A DNA stretch of 64,000 nucleotides from Achromobacter kerstersii (GTDB lineage Bacteria > Pseudomonadota > Gammaproteobacteria > Burkholderiales > Burkholderiaceae_B), in contig NZ_CADIJQ010000005.1 in assembly GCF_902859595.1 (NCBI RefSeq), forward strand, positions 248,001 through 312,000. The letters are read 5' to 3'. Below are positions 1 through 10,391 of this stretch, one piece after another. Both the position numbers and the translations under genes were made by a program. Positions within the stretch are counted from its first letter, which is position 1; every line of letters begins with the position of its first letter. The notes under the pieces were generated by a model. The model was not told the DNA's origin, ran no database searches, and saw nothing but the letters and a program-made list of their open reading frames with translations.

Positions 1-158
1 CGCAGAACGTCGTAACGACGGATACGCGTGGGCAGCGGCACCGGGCCGCGGACAACGGCGCCCGTACGCTTGGCGGTGTCGACGATTTCAGCGGCCGATT
101 GATCGATCAGCTTGTAATCGAAGGCTTTCAAGCGGATACGGATCTTTTGGTTTTTCAT
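1..158 (-). CDS. rpsJ: 30S ribosomal protein S10 (N-terminal part, runs off left edge)
   Basis: The first 52 codons are present, beginning [20 protein letters not shown], which is the S10/NusE amino terminus. S10 is a small-subunit protein and also the NusE partner of NusB in antitermination. The start codon is at 156-158. The gene lies 74 bp downstream of tuf on the same strand, the usual str-to-S10 operon junction in betaproteobacteria. The rest of the gene is outside the window. Confidence 0.97.
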   Translation of the reverse strand, partial: MKNQKIRIRLKAFDYKLIDQSAAEIVDTAKRTGAVVRGPVPLPTRIRRYDVL

Positions 159-232
159 GGCGTTTCCTAAAGAACGAGAGGCGAAGGCGACGAGGCGCCC
201 TCGCTGTTTGTTTGCTGCTTAAGTGATCCGAA

Positions 233-1423
<1,191 letters not shown>

Positions 1424-1498
1424 GATCTCTATCCTTTAACTTTCAAGGAAACTTGAATCTGCCAGGCCGCCCGGATGAGCGGACCTGGCTAGGGTTAT

Positions 1499-3601
1499 TT
1501 ACTTGGCCCGAGCGGCGATGACTTCGTCAGCGACGTTCTTGGGGGCCTCGGAGTAATGCTTGAATTCCATCGTGTACGTGGCACGACCTTGCGTCAGCGA
1601 ACGCAGGTTCGTGGCGTAACCGAACATCTCGGCCAGGGGCACTTCAGCCTTGATGGTCTTGCCGCCACCAACCATGTCATCCATACCTTGGACCATGCCG
1701 CGACGCGAGGACAGATCGCCCATCACGGTACCAGCGTAGTCTTCCGGCGTTTCGACTTCAACGGCCATCATCGGTTCCAGCAGCACGGGGCTGGCCTTGC
1801 GCAGACCTTCCTTGAATGCCATGGAGCCGGCCATCTTGAACGCGTTTTCGTTCGAGTCCACATCGTGGTACGAACCGAAGAACAGCGTGCACTTGACGTC
1901 GACGATCGGGTAGCCAGCCAACACGCCCGAAGGCAGCGTTTCCTGGATGCCCTTGTCCACCGCGGGGATGTATTCGCGAGGAACCACACCGCCCTTGATG
2001 GCGTCCACGAATTCGTAGCCACCGCCAGGAGCCAACGGCTCGACCTTCAGCACCACGTGACCGTACTGGCCACGGCCGCCCGACTGCTTGACGAACTTGC
2101 CTTCAACTTCTTCGCAGGTCTTGCGGATGGTTTCACGGTAGGCCACTTGCGGCTTGCCGACGTTGGCTTCAACGCCGAACTCACGCTTCATGCGGTCGAC
2201 CAGAATTTCCAGGTGAAGCTCGCCCATACCGGAAATGATGGTTTGGCCGGATTCTTCGTCGCTGCGCACGCGGAACGACGGATCTTCCTGAGCCAGACGC
2301 GACAGCGCCAGACCCATCTTTTCCTGGTCAGCCTTCGACTTCGGTTCCACGGCCTGCGAAATCACGGGCTCGGGGAAAATCATGCGTTCGAGCAAGATGT
2401 GGGAGTCGATGTCGCACAGCGTTTCGCCGGTGGTCACGTCTTTCAGACCCACCACAGCGGCGATGTCGCCTGCCAACACTTCCTTGATTTCTTCGCGGTT
2501 GTTCGCGTGCATCTGCAGAATGCGGCCGATACGTTCCTTCTTGCCCTTGATGGGGTTGTAGACCGTATCGCCCGACTTCAGAACGCCCGAGTAAACGCGC
2601 ACGAAGGTCAATTGACCCACGAACGGATCGCTCATCAGCTTGAATGCCAGCGCCGAGAACTTCTCGTCGTCGTTGGCTTCACGCGTGACGGGATTGCCAT
2701 CGTCGTCCTGGCCGTCAACCGCGGGAATGTCCACGGGCGAAGGCAGGTAGTCGATGACCGCGTCCAGCATGCGCTGCACGCCCTTGTTCTTGAAGGCGGT
2801 GCCGCACAGCATCGGCTGGATTTCGCCAGCGATGGTGCGTTGACGGATGGCCAGGTTGATTTCGGCTTCGTCCAAGGAACCCGTTTCCAGGTACTTGTTC
2901 ATCAGCTCTTCCGACGACTCAGCGGCGGCTTCAACCAGCTTCTCACGCCATTCGTTGGCCAGACCTTCCAGCTCAGCGGGAATCTCGTGGTAGTCGAACT
3001 TGATGCCTTGGCTGGCTTCGTCCCAAATGATCGCCTTCATCTTGACCAGGTCGACCACGCCTTGGAACGTGTCTTCGGCACCGATCGGGATCACGATCGG
3101 CACGGGATTGGCGCGCAGGCGGTTCTTCAGCTGGTCATAGACCTTGAAGAAGTTGGCGCCGGTGCGGTCCATCTTGTTGACGAAGGCCAGACGCGGCACG
3201 CCGTACTTGTTGGCTTGGCGCCACACGGTTTCGGACTGGGGCTGAACACCACCCACCGCGCAGTAAACCATGCAAGCACCGTCCAGGACGCGCATGGAAC
3301 GTTCCACCTCAATGGTGAAGTCCACGTGACCCGGGGTGTCGATGATGTTGATGCGGTGTTCGGGATAGTTCTTCGCCATGCCACGCCAAAACGCCGTCGT
3401 AGCTGCCGACGTAATGGTGATGCCACGCTCTTGCTCTTGTTCCATCCAGTCCATGGTGGCTGCGCCATCATGCACTTCGCCAATCTTGTGATTGACGCCG
3501 GTGTAGAACAGGATACGTTCGGTCGTGGTGGTTTTCCCTGCATCGATGTGCGCAGAGATACCAATGTTGCGATAGCGCTCGATCGGGGTTTTGCGGGCCA
3601 T
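1499..3601 (-). CDS. fusA: Elongation factor G
   Basis: A 700-residue translocation GTPase of full family length. The amino terminus carries the P-loop AHIDAGKTT at residues 17-25, followed by the G3 DTPGH and G4 NKMD motifs and the five-domain EF-G layout. It catalyses ribosome translocation and, with RRF, ribosome recycling. It lies 18 bp after rpsG and is followed by tuf, the standard rpsL-rpsG-fusA-tuf order. I see no truncation or frameshift. Confidence 0.99.
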   Translation of the reverse strand: MARKTPIERYRNIGISAHIDAGKTTTTERILFYTGVNHKIGEVHDGAATMDWMEQEQERGITITSAATTAFWRGMAKNYPEHRINIIDTPGHVDFTIEVERSMRVLDGACMVYCAVGGVQPQSETVWRQANKYGVPRLAFVNKMDRTGANFFKVYDQLKNRLRANPVPIVIPIGAEDTFQGVVDLVKMKAIIWDEASQGIKFDYHEIPAELEGLANEWREKLVEAAAESSEELMNKYLETGSLDEAEINLAIRQRTIAGEIQPMLCGTAFKNKGVQRMLDAVIDYLPSPVDIPAVDGQDDDGNPVTREANDDEKFSALAFKLMSDPFVGQLTFVRVYSGVLKSGDTVYNPIKGKKERIGRILQMHANNREEIKEVLAGDIAAVVGLKDVTTGETLCDIDSHILLERMIFPEPVISQAVEPKSKADQEKMGLALSRLAQEDPSFRVRSDEESGQTIISGMGELHLEILVDRMKREFGVEANVGKPQVAYRETIRKTCEEVEGKFVKQSGGRGQYGHVVLKVEPLAPGGGYEFVDAIKGGVVPREYIPAVDKGIQETLPSGVLAGYPIVDVKCTLFFGSYHDVDSNENAFKMAGSMAFKEGLRKASPVLLEPMMAVEVETPEDYAGTVMGDLSSRRGMVQGMDDMVGGGKTIKAEVPLAEMFGYATNLRSLTQGRATYTMEFKHYSEAPKNVADEVIAARAK

Positions 3602-3619
3602 GGTGGATTAGTCCTTAAA

Positions 3620-4090
3620 TTACCAGCGGAAATGGCTGAAGGCCTTGTTGGCCTCTGCCATCTTGTGCGTGTCTTCGCGCTTCTTCATCGCGGCGCCACG
3701 ACCTTCAGCGGCGTCGATCAGTTCGCCAGCAAGACGCAGATCCATCGACTTTTCGCCACGCTTCTTAGCGGCTTCACGGAGCCAACGCATAGCCAGGGCC
3801 AGGCGGCGCACGGGGCGCACTTCAACCGGCACTTGGTAGTTGGCACCGCCAACGCGGCGGCTCTTGACTTCGACGATCGGCTTGATGTTGTTGATCGCCA
3901 GGCTGAAAACTTCGATCGGCTCTTTGCCGGTCTTGGTTTGCACTTGCTCGAGGGCGCCGTAAACGATGCGCTCGGCGACGGCCTTCTTGCCGTCCAGCAT
4001 GACGACGTTCATGAACTTGGCGAGTTCGACGCTGCCGAACTTGGGATCGGGCAGAATCTCGCGCTTGGGTACTTCGCGACGACGGGGCAT
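3620..4090 (-). CDS. rpsG: 30S ribosomal protein S7
   Basis: A 156-residue primary 16S rRNA-binding protein that organises the small-subunit head. It starts [20 protein letters not shown] and ends [14 protein letters not shown], both characteristic of bacterial S7 in this group. In enterobacteria S7 is the translational repressor of the str operon, acting in the rpsL-rpsG spacer. Here that spacer (4091-4256) is 166 bp, long enough to hold such a site, but I did not identify the fold. Confidence 0.99.
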   Translation of the reverse strand: MPRRREVPKREILPDPKFGSVELAKFMNVVMLDGKKAVAERIVYGALEQVQTKTGKEPIEVFSLAINNIKPIVEVKSRRVGGANYQVPVEVRPVRRLALAMRWLREAAKKRGEKSMDLRLAGELIDAAEGRGAAMKKREDTHKMAEANKAFSHFRW

Positions 4091-4256
4091 TGTTGCTTCC
4101 TTGTGTCTGTTCAGTTGAACCGTGTTTCATTACACGGCCATGGCCGCCCATTGGGACGACCCCTTACGTGCCGCGCTCCATCCCAGAAACCGGAGGGCGC
4201 GGTCGCACTTCCCTAGTGACGGACTTCCGCCACACGGGGGTACTGCTGACTCGTTA

Positions 4257-4634
4257 TTAAGCCTTCTTCGGGCGCTTGGCGCCGTACTTCGAGCGGGCTT
4301 GCTTACGATCCTTGACGCCTTGCAGGTCGAGGGAACCGCGCACGATGTGATAACGCACACCGGGCAAGTCCTTCACACGACCGCCACGCACCAGAACCAC
4401 CGAGTGCTCTTGCAGGTTGTGGCCTTCACCGCCGATGTACGAAATGACTTCGTAACCGTTGGTCAGACGCACTTTGGCAACCTTACGCAGAGCGGAGTTC
4501 GGCTTCTTGGGGGTGGTGGTGTACACGCGAGTGCACACGCCGCGGCGTTGCGGGCAGTTTTCGAGCGCGGGGCTCTTGCTTTTGATGATGCTGACTTCGC
4601 GCGGCTTGCGCACGAGTTGGCTAATGGTAGGCAT
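4257..4634 (-). CDS. rpsL: 30S ribosomal protein S12
   Basis: A 125-residue decoding-centre protein and the first gene of the str operon. The segments [11 protein letters not shown] and [13 protein letters not shown] carry lysine at the two classical streptomycin-resistance positions (about 43 and 88), so the sequence is of the wild-type, streptomycin-sensitive kind. The leader from the promoter near 4947-4976 to the start codon is about 310 bp. Confidence 0.99.
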
Positions 4635-4946
4635 GACCTTTGAAATCCCTTTTACGTACCACTGGTAAGTACTTACGTACTCGTCTCCTCAAGCAGTGAT
4701 CTTTCGGAGAAGGCAGTTCGCGCAAAACCGCCTCAAACGTTCATATACGTAAAAGAGCGGGCTTGCCAACAAACTATGACAAACGCACAAAACTGGATGC
4801 GGCCGGGGCAGTCAGGACATATCGGGAAAGATGGACCCAAAAACAAAGGCTCGTGACGCACCTTGGTTCCAGGCCCTGGACAGGTCTTGAACTGTTTACC
4901 TTTTAGCGTACAGATTTTGCGCGCGAAATAAAGCAGTAAGCCCTTT

Positions 4947-4976
4947 AGCATAACTGAGATCTGGGCGCACTGTCAA
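4947..4976 (-). promoter_or_regulatory. Promoter of the rpsL-rpsG-fusA-tuf operon
   Basis: On the minus strand a perfect -35 TTGACA (4971-4976) is followed after 18 bp by TATGCT (4947-4952), a 4/6 match to the -10 hexamer. It faces rpsL and implies a leader of about 300 nt. The leader and upstream DNA (4635-5179) hold no convincing gene. A 72-codon open frame at 4733-4951 has no family resemblance and lies across the promoter. Confidence 0.7.
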
Positions 4977-5179
4977 AGAAATTTGTAAGCCCCACGACGC
5001 CGCGCGTTGCCGGCAGAAAGCGGGCAATTAGGCGCGGGTCGTGAAAAATGGGGCCACGTATCCGTGCAGATCCGGAAACCTGCCAAGGCGGCATTCAGGG
5101 CGCCGGCCCGGGTAATCCCTGGCGGATTGCGCAAGGCGTGCTGGAGGCGCACCCGCGGAATTTTACGCGCGCGGCCCGG

Positions 5180-5881
5180 CTATTGGTCAGCGAATAAGTA
5201 ACCGCTGCCGTACACCGTGCGGATCGGCAACATCACGCCCGCCAGTTCGGCCTTGCGGCGCAGGCGGCTGACGATCACATCAATGCTGCGCGAACCGCTG
5301 GAACGCACGCCGCCGCCCTCCACCCGCAGTTCGTCGCCCAATTCCGAACGCCCGACGGCGCGGCCCGCCACTTCCAGCAGGGAACGCACGATCAGCCGTT
5401 CATTGGCCGACAGTGAGATGGTCGCCCCCGACGGCGCGACGAGCGTCCAGCCCTGATCCCGCAATTCCCATTGGCCACTGATGGCTTCTTCGGGAATCGG
5501 CGCGTCCTGGCCGGCGGGCAAGCGCCGCGCCAGGGCCAGCAGAATGCACGCCAGTTCACGCGGGTCCTGCGGTTCAGTCAGACAAGCGTCCGCGCCGCTT
5601 TGCAGGCAGCGCAGACGGCTGTCCACGGTCATGGAGCGGCCCGTCACCACAATTCCCATAGAGGACGAGCCGTGCAGCCGCGCGACCAGCGCATAACCAA
5701 TTTCGCCCAACGTCCCCACATCCAGGACCACGGCATCGTAGGTGCCGCTATTGAGCAATCCGAACAGCTCCAGCGATGTCGAACAGCCCCGAGCGGAGAT
5801 CCCTGCTTGCAACAGGGCGGACACAGCGGCGTTTCGAACCACTTCGTCCGGCGACATCATAAGTATGCGCAATTGATTCAT
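5180..5881 (-). CDS. OmpR/PhoB-family response regulator with degenerate receiver domain
   Basis: A 233-residue protein with a receiver (about 1-118) and a winged-helix DNA-binding domain (about 140-233) ending in the typical RTVYGSGYLF segment. The start at 5881 is chosen over an upstream ATG at 5923 because a Shine-Dalgarno-like AGGTGG lies 8 bp before it. The phosphoacceptor aspartate is kept (VVLD, residue 54). The conserved lysine after beta-5 is replaced (ACLTEPQ, Glu103), and the acidic pair near residues 8-9 is missing (LMMSPDE). These losses suggest that phosphorylation-induced switching is altered or absent. It is transcribed divergently from the 6149 regulator across a 267-bp spacer, so the two may cross-regulate. 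No target is known to me. Confidence 0.85.
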   Translation of the reverse strand: MNQLRILMMSPDEVVRNAAVSALLQAGISARGCSTSLELFGLLNSGTYDAVVLDVGTLGEIGYALVARLHGSSSMGIVVTGRSMTVDSRLRCLQSGADACLTEPQDPRELACILLALARRLPAGQDAPIPEEAISGQWELRDQGWTLVAPSGATISLSANERLIVRSLLEVAGRAVGRSELGDELRVEGGGVRSSGSRSIDVIVSRLRRKAELAGVMLPIRTVYGSGYLFADQ

Positions 5882-6148
5882 AGCTATTTCCACCTCTAAC
5901 CCGAAACTGCACCGCGTCGCCAATTTGTGACATCAGCGGGCAGGACAGTTGAGACAGTGTGGCGCGTTGTTACGCAACAACTCCAGTCAAGATTCGTTAA
6001 CTTTGCAATGTTTGACAGTTCTTGCCATAACGTTGCCAGCGTTGCCTTTCTGCGAGTTATCATTCGTTTACACAATTTTGCTCACCCCTCTTGCAGTAGG
6101 GCGCCACAGGGCGCGCTTGCGTAGCAAGCCTTCGCGAGAACACGTCTG

Positions 6149-6856
6149 ATGAAAATCGCGTCGCTGGAAGACGACCTTGATCAAGCCCGGCGCATCCAGC
6201 AAGTGCTGACCGCCGCGGGATACACCTGCACCAGTTATCACCAGAGCCGTGACCTGCTGGCCGCGTTGCGCACTGAGAGCTTCGATCTCGTGCTGCTGGA
6301 CTGGCATCTGCCCGATATTGATGGCGACGATGTGGTGCGCTGGTTGCGCGCCAATATCGGACCCCGCATTCCCGTGATCTTTCTGACCAATCGCGCAAGC
6401 GAGGACGATCTGGTGGAAGGCCTGCGCGCTGGCGCCGACGACTACATCGTCAAGCCGCTGCGCCCCCTGGAGTTGCTGGCGCGCGTCGCGGCGCTGCTGC
6501 GCCGCAGCCAGATCGCCGAACCGGCCAACGATACCTTCGACATTGCGCGCTACCGCATCGAACCTGCGGCACGCACGATCTCGCTTGATGGAAATGCGGT
6601 CACGCTCGCGCCAAAAGAATTCGAACTGGCGCTGCTGTTCTTCCGCAATCTGGGCCGCTTGATGTCGCGCGATGTGTTGGCCGAATGCGTGTGGAACCGG
6701 GAAATTCCCGCCACCTCCCGGACGCTGGATACGCACTTGTCGAACATTCGCCAGAAGCTGCAACTGCGTCCCGAAAACGGCGTGCGCCTGAGTTCGTCCT
6801 ATGCCCTTGGATATCGGCTTGAGCTGATCAGCGCCACCGAAGACAGCCCGTCCTGA
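6149..6856 (+). CDS. OmpR/PhoB-family response regulator (intact receiver)
   Basis: 235 residues. The receiver domain has acidic residues at 8-9 (LEDD), phosphoacceptor Asp51 (VLLDWHLPD) and Lys102 (DYIVKPL), so it is competent for phosphorylation. The winged helix spans about 128-230. It is the first gene of a tight unit with the LysM-FecR protein (36 bp downstream) and the CHASE2 histidine kinase, which is its likely cognate sensor. No specific gene name is recognisable. Confidence 0.9.
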   Translation: MKIASLEDDLDQARRIQQVLTAAGYTCTSYHQSRDLLAALRTESFDLVLLDWHLPDIDGDDVVRWLRANIGPRIPVIFLTNRASEDDLVEGLRAGADDYIVKPLRPLELLARVAALLRRSQIAEPANDTFDIARYRIEPAARTISLDGNAVTLAPKEFELALLFFRNLGRLMSRDVLAECVWNREIPATSRTLDTHLSNIRQKLQLRPENGVRLSSSYALGYRLELISATEDSPS

Positions 6857-6892
6857 ACACGACGCGCGCCCCCCTCTGGAGAACCGATCGTT

Positions 6893-8002
6893 ATGAGCCG
6901 CTGTCGCGCGCTTTCTTTGCCTGTCCTGCTGTCTTGCGCACTGCTTTCCGCGCCCGCGCTCAGCCAGCCCGCTGGCGCACTGGGTGAAGACTTCATCTAT
7001 CGCGTCCGCCAAGGCGACACGCTGATCAACCTGGCCACGCAGTACACGCGCAACCAGGCCAACTGGGCGTCATTGCAAACGTTAAACAAGGTGGTTACGC
7101 CGGAACGCTTGCCGATCGGGCTGGAACTGCGTATTCCGCTGTCGATGATTCCTGAACGCGCCGCGCAGGCGCGCGTGGTTCACGTCAGCGGCCAGGCCAA
7201 CACCGATGGAAAGGCCTTGCAAGCGGGCGCGAACCTGGCCGAAGGCAGCACCGTGGTGACGTCGCCCAACGGCTTTGTGACGCTGGAATTGGCCGACGGA
7301 TCGAAGCTCACCCTGCCCGCCGGCGGCTCCGTCGAATTGACGCGCCTGCGCCAGTTTGAAGGCACCGAGCTGACCGACTCCGTCATTCACGTGCAACGCG
7401 GCAGCGTTGAATCCACCGTCGCGCCCACCGGGCAAGGCGTGGGCCGCTTTGAAGTGCGCACACCGGTCGCGGTGACCGGCGTGCGCGGCACCCGCTTCCG
7501 TGTGCAAAGCGGTGCGGGCGGCGTGCATAGCGAAGTGCTGGAAGGCAGTGTGCGCCTGCAAGCTCACGCGCCAGGCACCGCCCCCGCCAAACCGGTTGCC
7601 GTCGCGCGCGGCTATGGCGCAGCGGTCCACAATGACGGCAGCGTGGCAGGCGTGCGCGAGCTGCTGGCCGCGCCGCAACTGGGCACGCCCGAACGCTCGG
7701 GCGGCGGCGCATGGACCAGCGCCTTCGCCCCCATTGCCGGAGCGCAAAGTTATGTGGTGCGTGTATCGCGCGACGCCGAGGGCGCCCTGCCCGTTTCGTC
7801 CGTGAGTTTTCCCACGAATGCCATCCACTTCACCGCCCCCGGCCCCGGCACCTACTACGTGTCGGTGCGCGCCATCGACGACCTGGGCTTGAGCGGCCAG
7901 GACGCCGTCGCCACGTTTGAGGGCGCGAACCAGCTGATGACCTCATTCGGCCTGGGAGTCGCCAGCGGCACGGGCGGACTCATTACGTTGACCGAGTACT
8001 AG
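6893..8002 (+). CDS. Secreted LysM and FecR domain protein
   Basis: 369 residues. A signal peptide covers about 1-25 (hydrophobic LPVLLSCALLSAPALS). A LysM peptidoglycan-binding motif follows at about 36-81 (YRVRQGDTLINLA to LELRIP), then a FecR domain at about 118-215 (GSTVVTSPNGFVTLELADGS; GVRGTRFRV). The carboxy-terminal half resembles a fibronectin-like beta domain. The architecture places it in the periplasm, anchored to murein. It lies between the response regulator and the CHASE2 kinase, 10 bp before the latter. It could present a periplasmic signal to the CHASE2 sensor; that is inference from operon position. Confidence 0.85.
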   Translation: MSRCRALSLPVLLSCALLSAPALSQPAGALGEDFIYRVRQGDTLINLATQYTRNQANWASLQTLNKVVTPERLPIGLELRIPLSMIPERAAQARVVHVSGQANTDGKALQAGANLAEGSTVVTSPNGFVTLELADGSKLTLPAGGSVELTRLRQFEGTELTDSVIHVQRGSVESTVAPTGQGVGRFEVRTPVAVTGVRGTRFRVQSGAGGVHSEVLEGSVRLQAHAPGTAPAKPVAVARGYGAAVHNDGSVAGVRELLAAPQLGTPERSGGGAWTSAFAPIAGAQSYVVRVSRDAEGALPVSSVSFPTNAIHFTAPGPGTYYVSVRAIDDLGLSGQDAVATFEGANQLMTSFGLGVASGTGGLITLTEY

Positions 8003-8012
8003 AGACCGCCTC

Positions 8013-10355
8013 ATGGCCGACGCCACCGACGCCCTTGACCGGACCTCGCGCTCAGGGCTGTGGCTGACGGTGATGCTGGCAGTGCTGGCGGCCGTGCTGG
8101 GCTCGTTCAATGGACTGGGCCGGGTCGATCAGATTCTTTACGATCGCGCCGTGACCCTGACCGGGCGCCCCGCCGACCCCGACATTCTGATCGTCGCCAT
8201 CGACGACACCAGTATCGACACGCTGGGACGGTGGCCGTGGCGCCGCGCCATCCACGCAGCGATACTGGACCGGCTGCAAGGCGCCCGCGCGGTTGGGCTG
8301 GACCTGATCTTCGCGGAAAGCGATACGGTCAATCCCAACGACGACCTGATCCTTGCCAATAGCATCCGGCGCAACGGGAAAACCGTTTTGCCGATCGTGC
8401 TGGACCGGCTCAATCATCCCTCGGCGATCGGTGCGCCCATCCCCGGCCTGGCCAATGCCGCGGCGGGCAGCGGCTTCATCAATGCGCGAATCGACCCGGA
8501 TGGCGTCGTCCGCGAAGCCACGCTGATGACGCACTACGCCAGTGACCGCCAATATCACCTGGCCATCTCCATGCTGGAAGTCGGCGGCCAGAGCGAACAA
8601 GCGCAACGGCTGCTGCAACGAGCAGGCCCCGACGGCACCATCCTCATTCCCTACTCCGGGTCCACCGCGCACATGCGCACGGTTTCGTATCTGTCGGTGC
8701 TGCGCGGCGAGGTCTCGCCCGACGAGCTGCGGGGAAAATACGTGCTGGTCGGCGCCTGGGCGACGGGACTGGGCGATGCCTACCCCACGCCGGTATCGCA
8801 TGATCTCAGCGGCATGTCCGGTGTGGAGATCATCGCCAACCTGTTGCAAGCGGCGCGCGACGACATTTCATACCAGCGCCCCGCCGCGCCTTGGAACGCG
8901 CTGTTCTCCGCCCTGCCCGTGCTGCTGGCCTGCCTGGCGCTGTGGCGCTTGTCGCCCAAGCGCGCGCTGCTTGTCAGCATTGCGCTGTTTGCCTGCATCC
9001 TGCTCGTGTCGTGGCTGCTGCTGGCTTACGCCTATTTGTGGTTTGCGCCGACCTCGGCCTTAGTGGGAGTCGCCCTCTGCTACCCGCTTTGGAGCTGGCG
9101 TAGCCAAGAGGCCGCGCTGCGCTACATGGATCACGAACTGCGGCGCCTTCAACGGGAATATCCGCCGGTGCTGAACGAAGCACGCGCACAGCAAACCGGG
9201 CCGAGCGCATCGCTGGAAAGCCGGGTCGGCGAATTGCAGCGTGCGCTGGAACGCGTACGCAACCTGCGCCGCTTCCTGGCCGATGGATTGGACGGCATGC
9301 CCGACGCCACGCTCGTCTTCGATCAAGACGGCCGCATGCAATTCCGCAACCAGGCCGCGGTGATGTATTTCCAGCGCTTGGGCATGCGGCCGCCGCGCGT
9401 CGGCCACCCGGCCACCCATTTGCTGGAAAAAACCATCTCTGACGACCTGACGCGGCAGCGCGTGGCCGAAGCACTAAATGGCCAGCGTTCGACGGAGGAC
9501 TCGTCTCCCTGGACCGCTGACCTGGAAGTGCGTGACTACGCGGGCCGCGACCTGATCCTGAAGTGCGCCCCCATCCATACCGCCGAAGGCCGGTTCGCAG
9601 GCACCGTCGCGACCCTGACCGATATTTCCCGCATCCGGCAAGCCGAGCGCCAGCGCGAAGAGACCCTGCGCTTCATCTCGCACGACATGCGCGCGCCGCA
9701 AAGCTCCATTCTTGCGCTGGTGGAAATGAAGCAGGAAAGCGGCGCGCCGGATGGCCAGAGCGAGACGCTGTCGCGCATTGCCATGCTGGCCAACCGCACG
9801 CTGCATCTGGTCGATGACTTCGTGCATTTGACGCGCGCGGAATCCATGACGATCAGCGCGGTCGAGCTGGATCTGGGCAGCCTGCTGCAAGACGGTGTGG
9901 ACGAATTCTGGGCGTCGGCCCACAAGCGCGATATCACGCTCGGCTTGCGGATGCCGCTGCCCGCGGCTTACTCGCGCGGAGATCAGACCTTGCTGATGCG
10001 CGCGTTGTGCAACCTGATCGACAACGCCATCAAATACAGCCCCGCGCACACGCGTATCGAATGCGGCATCGACGAAGCGGCCGGCTTCTGGCGCGTCAGC
10101 ATCCGAGACCAGGGTCAGGGTATTGCCGATGCCGATCTGGCGCAGTTGTTCGAGCCCTTCGCCCGAGTCGCGGTTGAAACCAAGGGCGACGTGGGCGGGG
10201 CGGGACTCGGCCTGGCGTTTGTGCGCACGGTGGCCGAACGCCATGGCGGATCAGTGGAAGTGCAAAGTGAACTAGGCGCGGGCTCAGTCTTCACCTTGTG
10301 CCTGCCCATCGCGCCCGAATCGCAAGACCCGCAGGAAGCCGCGCAAGCGGGCTGA
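8013..10355 (+). CDS. CHASE2-domain sensor histidine kinase
   Basis: 780 residues. A first membrane helix lies at about 16-35, then an extracytoplasmic CHASE2 domain to about 295 (DPDILIVAIDDTSIDTLGRW is its signature start). Two to three further helices span about 295-370. A PAS-like segment lies at about 425-540, a HisKA domain has phospho-acceptor His557 in FISHDMRAP, and an HATPase_c domain carries the N box NLIDNAIKYSP and glycine boxes GQGIAD and GGAGLGLAF. It is the membrane sensor expected to phosphorylate the regulator at 6149. The stop lies 36 bp from the convergent kinase-like gene, with no terminator seen between them. Confidence 0.92.
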   Translation: MADATDALDRTSRSGLWLTVMLAVLAAVLGSFNGLGRVDQILYDRAVTLTGRPADPDILIVAIDDTSIDTLGRWPWRRAIHAAILDRLQGARAVGLDLIFAESDTVNPNDDLILANSIRRNGKTVLPIVLDRLNHPSAIGAPIPGLANAAAGSGFINARIDPDGVVREATLMTHYASDRQYHLAISMLEVGGQSEQAQRLLQRAGPDGTILIPYSGSTAHMRTVSYLSVLRGEVSPDELRGKYVLVGAWATGLGDAYPTPVSHDLSGMSGVEIIANLLQAARDDISYQRPAAPWNALFSALPVLLACLALWRLSPKRALLVSIALFACILLVSWLLLAYAYLWFAPTSALVGVALCYPLWSWRSQEAALRYMDHELRRLQREYPPVLNEARAQQTGPSASLESRVGELQRALERVRNLRRFLADGLDGMPDATLVFDQDGRMQFRNQAAVMYFQRLGMRPPRVGHPATHLLEKTISDDLTRQRVAEALNGQRSTEDSSPWTADLEVRDYAGRDLILKCAPIHTAEGRFAGTVATLTDISRIRQAERQREETLRFISHDMRAPQSSILALVEMKQESGAPDGQSETLSRIAMLANRTLHLVDDFVHLTRAESMTISAVELDLGSLLQDGVDEFWASAHKRDITLGLRMPLPAAYSRGDQTLLMRALCNLIDNAIKYSPAHTRIECGIDEAAGFWRVSIRDQGQGIADADLAQLFEPFARVAVETKGDVGGAGLGLAFVRTVAERHGGSVEVQSELGAGSVFTLCLPIAPESQDPQEAAQAG

Positions 10356-10391
10356 CGCCGCGCCTGCCTATCCTTGCTTCGCTTTGGATGC

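Noticed and set aside
4733-4951. 72-codon open frame in the rpsL leader
   Set aside because: It overlaps the rpsL promoter, has no ribosome site or family resemblance.
5882-6148. Promoter from TTGACA at 6012-6017 for the 6149 regulator
   Set aside because: No acceptable -10 hexamer at 16-18 bp; left unassigned.
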